A DNA stretch of 64,000 nucleotides from Phycisphaerales bacterium (GTDB lineage: Bacteria > Planctomycetota > Phycisphaerae > Phycisphaerales > UBA1924): contig JALSHH010000016.1 in assembly GCA_026982335.1 (NCBI GenBank), positions 18,740 through 82,739 on the forward strand. The letters are read 5' to 3'. The position numbers and the translations under genes are program-made. Within the stretch, counting starts at the first letter, position 1, and the number at the start of each line of letters is the position of its first letter. The notes below the pieces were generated by a model. The model saw only the letters and a program-made list of their open reading frames with translations. It had not been told where the DNA came from and ran no database searches. Of the stretch, positions 63,875 through 64,000 are shown piece after piece.

Positions 63875-64000
63875 TGACCTGCCCCCCAAATCCTAGTCCA
63901 TTCTTTATGCGAGTATCCTCGTAGAATGGGCGTATTTGGAAGGCAGGAAGACATGGCCAGAAAACGGCATTCAGCAGAACAGATCATCAACAAACTGAGA
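63875..64000 (+). mobile_element. Left end of an IS3-family insertion sequence
   Basis: The terminal sequence begins TGACCTGCCCCCC, the typical left end of IS3-family elements. A hairpin (CCATTCT with AGAATGG) follows, then the transposase start at 63953. The element runs off the right edge, so its right end and target duplication cannot be seen. Confidence 0.85.
63953..64000 (+). CDS. IS3-family transposase OrfA, N-terminus only
   Basis: The first 16 residues, MARKRHSAEQIINKLR, are the standard opening of the IS3 OrfA helix-turn-helix protein. AGGAAG precedes the ATG. Truncated by the window edge. Confidence 0.85.
   Translation, partial: MARKRHSAEQIINKLR

Overview
The window looks like chromosome of a planctomycete, most likely class Phycisphaerae (my inference). 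The case rests on moderate GC, gene types rather than any 16S sequence, and several surface-protein signatures: a pseudopilin of the FTLIELLVVIAIISIL type, a secreted protein ending in two calcium-loop repeats with an NFFD core (dockerin-like), and a protein ending in a PEP-CTERM-type sorting tail (PAPSS...IRRRR). The hexamer CGATCG is strikingly frequent. Many mRNAs look leaderless.

Layout. 1-8.3 kb, minus strand: S10 and spc ribosomal-protein genes in the classical order (S10, L3, L4, L23, L2, S19, L22, S3, L16, L29, S17, L14, L24, L5, S14, S8), leaving the window at the left edge. L22 carries an extra helical N-terminal domain. 8.6-24.7 kb: two exported proteins (one an M28 peptidase lipoprotein), ruvB, a coiled-coil protein, the cdsA-uppS-purA operon, a zinc ribbon and an FHA protein, hemW, a pseudouridine synthase, thiamine phosphate synthase with an M16 peptidase, and a HDOD/degenerate-GGDEF protein. 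24.8-36.3 kb: recO, a FabZ-like gene overlapping aroDE, a second FabZ-like gene with an acyl carrier protein, prfA, a NatAB-like ABC exporter, a methyltransferase and an aldehyde dehydrogenase. 36.4-49.7 kb: a regulator-like HTH protein, RNase P RNA, a Gfo/Idh/MocA-like protein, tyrS, surface proteins, a DNA methyltransferase overlapping ugd, a second copy of the methyltransferase family, and a polyprenyl synthase. 49.7-58 kb: asnB, mscS, a Tat-type lipoprotein amidase, the PLP protein YggS, slyX, a response regulator-diguanylate cyclase next to an Hpt protein, and nadD.

58-64 kb is accessory: a MobF/TrwC relaxase-helicase with a small partner, a direct-repeat array at its upstream side, a VapBC-type toxin-antitoxin pair with a near-consensus promoter, and the start of an ATPase gene cut by the left end of an IS3-family element running off the right edge.

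The points most worth following are: (1) three housekeeping genes (tyrS, aroDE, asnB) each contain an abrupt internal block of foreign-looking codon usage, and in tyrS that block coincides with a roughly 98-residue insertion; (2) the HTH-like extension on L22; (3) three families of long inverted repeats between genes, one of which supplies the stop codons of asnB and of the pseudouridine synthase; (4) the quantised repeat array beside the relaxase. Everything here was read by eye; no database search was possible.
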